From NCBI GenBank assembly GCA_017354895.1, contig CP071493.1, positions 7,750,001 through 7,814,000 on the forward strand: 64,000 bases of DNA, in the 5' to 3' direction. Source of the DNA: Podospora comata. Taxonomy: Eukaryota; Ascomycota; Sordariomycetes; Sordariales; Podosporaceae. Positions 63,067 to 64,000 of the stretch are shown here, piece after piece. The position numbers were made by a program, and so were the translations under genes. The notes under the pieces are model-generated. The model saw only the letters and a program-made list of their open reading frames with translations. It was not told the origin of the DNA and did not search any database. Each line of letters opens with the position of its first letter. Positions within the stretch are counted from its first letter, which is position 1.

Positions 63067-64000
63067 GGTGCACAGTCTGAATAGGGTCTATGGAAGGTGC
63101 TTCCAGATCGTGGATGTCGGTATCTCTGTGTCTTGCACGAGAAAGAGACATTCTTCAGCAAAGCAAGATAGAGGGGGAGAGCCATCATGTAGTTACTCCG
63201 AATCCTACATCATAACCCCACTCGACCCCTGACACGGGTACCACAGGGCGTAAGACGGGATCTGCATACATCCGCAATCCATGCGAAGATCGATCTTTCA
63301 TCCGAAATTCTGCCCAAGGGTGCCGTCGGACCGGCGCGGAGGTCCGGGCGCTGCGGCGGGCACCACTCCTTTGCGGTGGCCGGCTGAATAGATGTTTTAT
63401 CTCCCGATGTTGAGACTTCCAAGGCTATCAATCATCATCCGCAATTGACCATGCTGTCTCCCAGGCACGAACAACCACTTCTCGAGCCTCCAAACACCAT
63501 GTCTTGTCGAGAAAGCAGGGCGGTGATGGTAATCCAGGGCCCGCAGAAACCATTGTGGTTCTGGAAACGTGCAACAGGCCATTGCTGCTGTACACAATCA
63601 GTTGAATAGACTGGGGGTCTTCTGGGGTGCGGATTTTGGCTTGGGGTGTGGTTCTGGGTCTTCTCGTAGATGTAGCAGAACTGGCCCTGCGCGTTGAAGA
63701 TCGTTTTGCCGCTGGGAAACTTTAGATTTTGTTGATCGCGATATCTTGGGATCAGGCTTGGGGATTATCTGTTGGGTCTGGGGGTGCTCGTTCCGCAAGA
63801 GCCATGCACGAGGTGAGCTCTTGCTCTTTCGGTCAAGATATTCAATTTAGGGTTTGCATCTTCCTCGCACAACTTTCATTTCCATCCTTTTGGCAGCTGC
63901 GATGTTCATTTTTTTTCAACTTGGTCCAGCATTCTTGGATGTTGTCATAATCGATCAATGTTAGCCACGCCCTTGCCTCCTACTGGAGCACTTTTATTCT
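63067..64000. other. Right end, no recognised gene
   Basis: These 934 bp hold the lactonase promoter side. Open frames are short (at most 77 codons), with no domain seen. Confidence 0.35.

Noticed and set aside
1-64000. CRISPR array, operon or bacterial transfer island
   Set aside because: No direct repeats with unique spacers, and genes carry fungal introns throughout.

Overview
The window is nuclear DNA of a filamentous ascomycete, most likely a plant-matter-degrading Sordariales species (Podospora/Chaetomium/Neurospora type). The reasons are short introns (about 45-80 nt) with GTRNGT donors and CTAAC/CTGAC-like branch sites, a complex I 20.9 kDa subunit and a HacA unfolded-protein-response factor of Sordariomycete type, a HET-domain gene, and two AA9 polysaccharide monooxygenases. 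All gene structures were worked out by hand from splice signals and reading phase. Family assignments rest on motifs and remembered homologues, with no database search.

Left part (1-8.7 kb): a carotenoid/lignostilbene-type dioxygenase (cut by the window edge) is transcribed divergently from a vanillyl-alcohol-oxidase-like flavoenzyme. A peroxisomal GMC alcohol oxidase follows. Together they look like a module for phenolic and methanol products of lignin. Middle-left (10-25.8 kb): the UPR bZIP gene hacA with its Ire1-cleaved 23-nt intron, a DUF427 protein, an ESCRT-III CHMP1-like protein, the Ski2 RNA helicase, the replication fork protein Csm3/Swi3 and complex I subunit nuo20.9.

Middle (26-40 kb): an AA9 LPMO with a CBM1 and a candidate AT-AC intron, a frameshifted APH-type kinase gene, an initiator tRNA-Met, a HET-ankyrin protein, a Zn2Cys6 transcription factor, a C2H2 protein, a DUF1691/Mcp1 membrane protein and a small secreted eight-cysteine protein. 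Right (41-63 kb): an ATP-grasp protein, a Gpr1/Fun34/YaaH acetate transporter, a short-chain dehydrogenase, a SWIRM protein, about 7 kb without recognisable genes, an F-box/WD-like protein, an unclear gene, and a tandem pair of a second AA9 LPMO and a secreted gluconolactonase-like enzyme.

The most notable points are a 21-bp minisatellite family at two separate loci, the AT-AC intron, three GC-AG introns among about 42, the complete hacA unconventional intron, a VAO-type enzyme lacking the flavin-linking histidine, an AA9 with an axial Phe, and four acidic repeats in Csm3.
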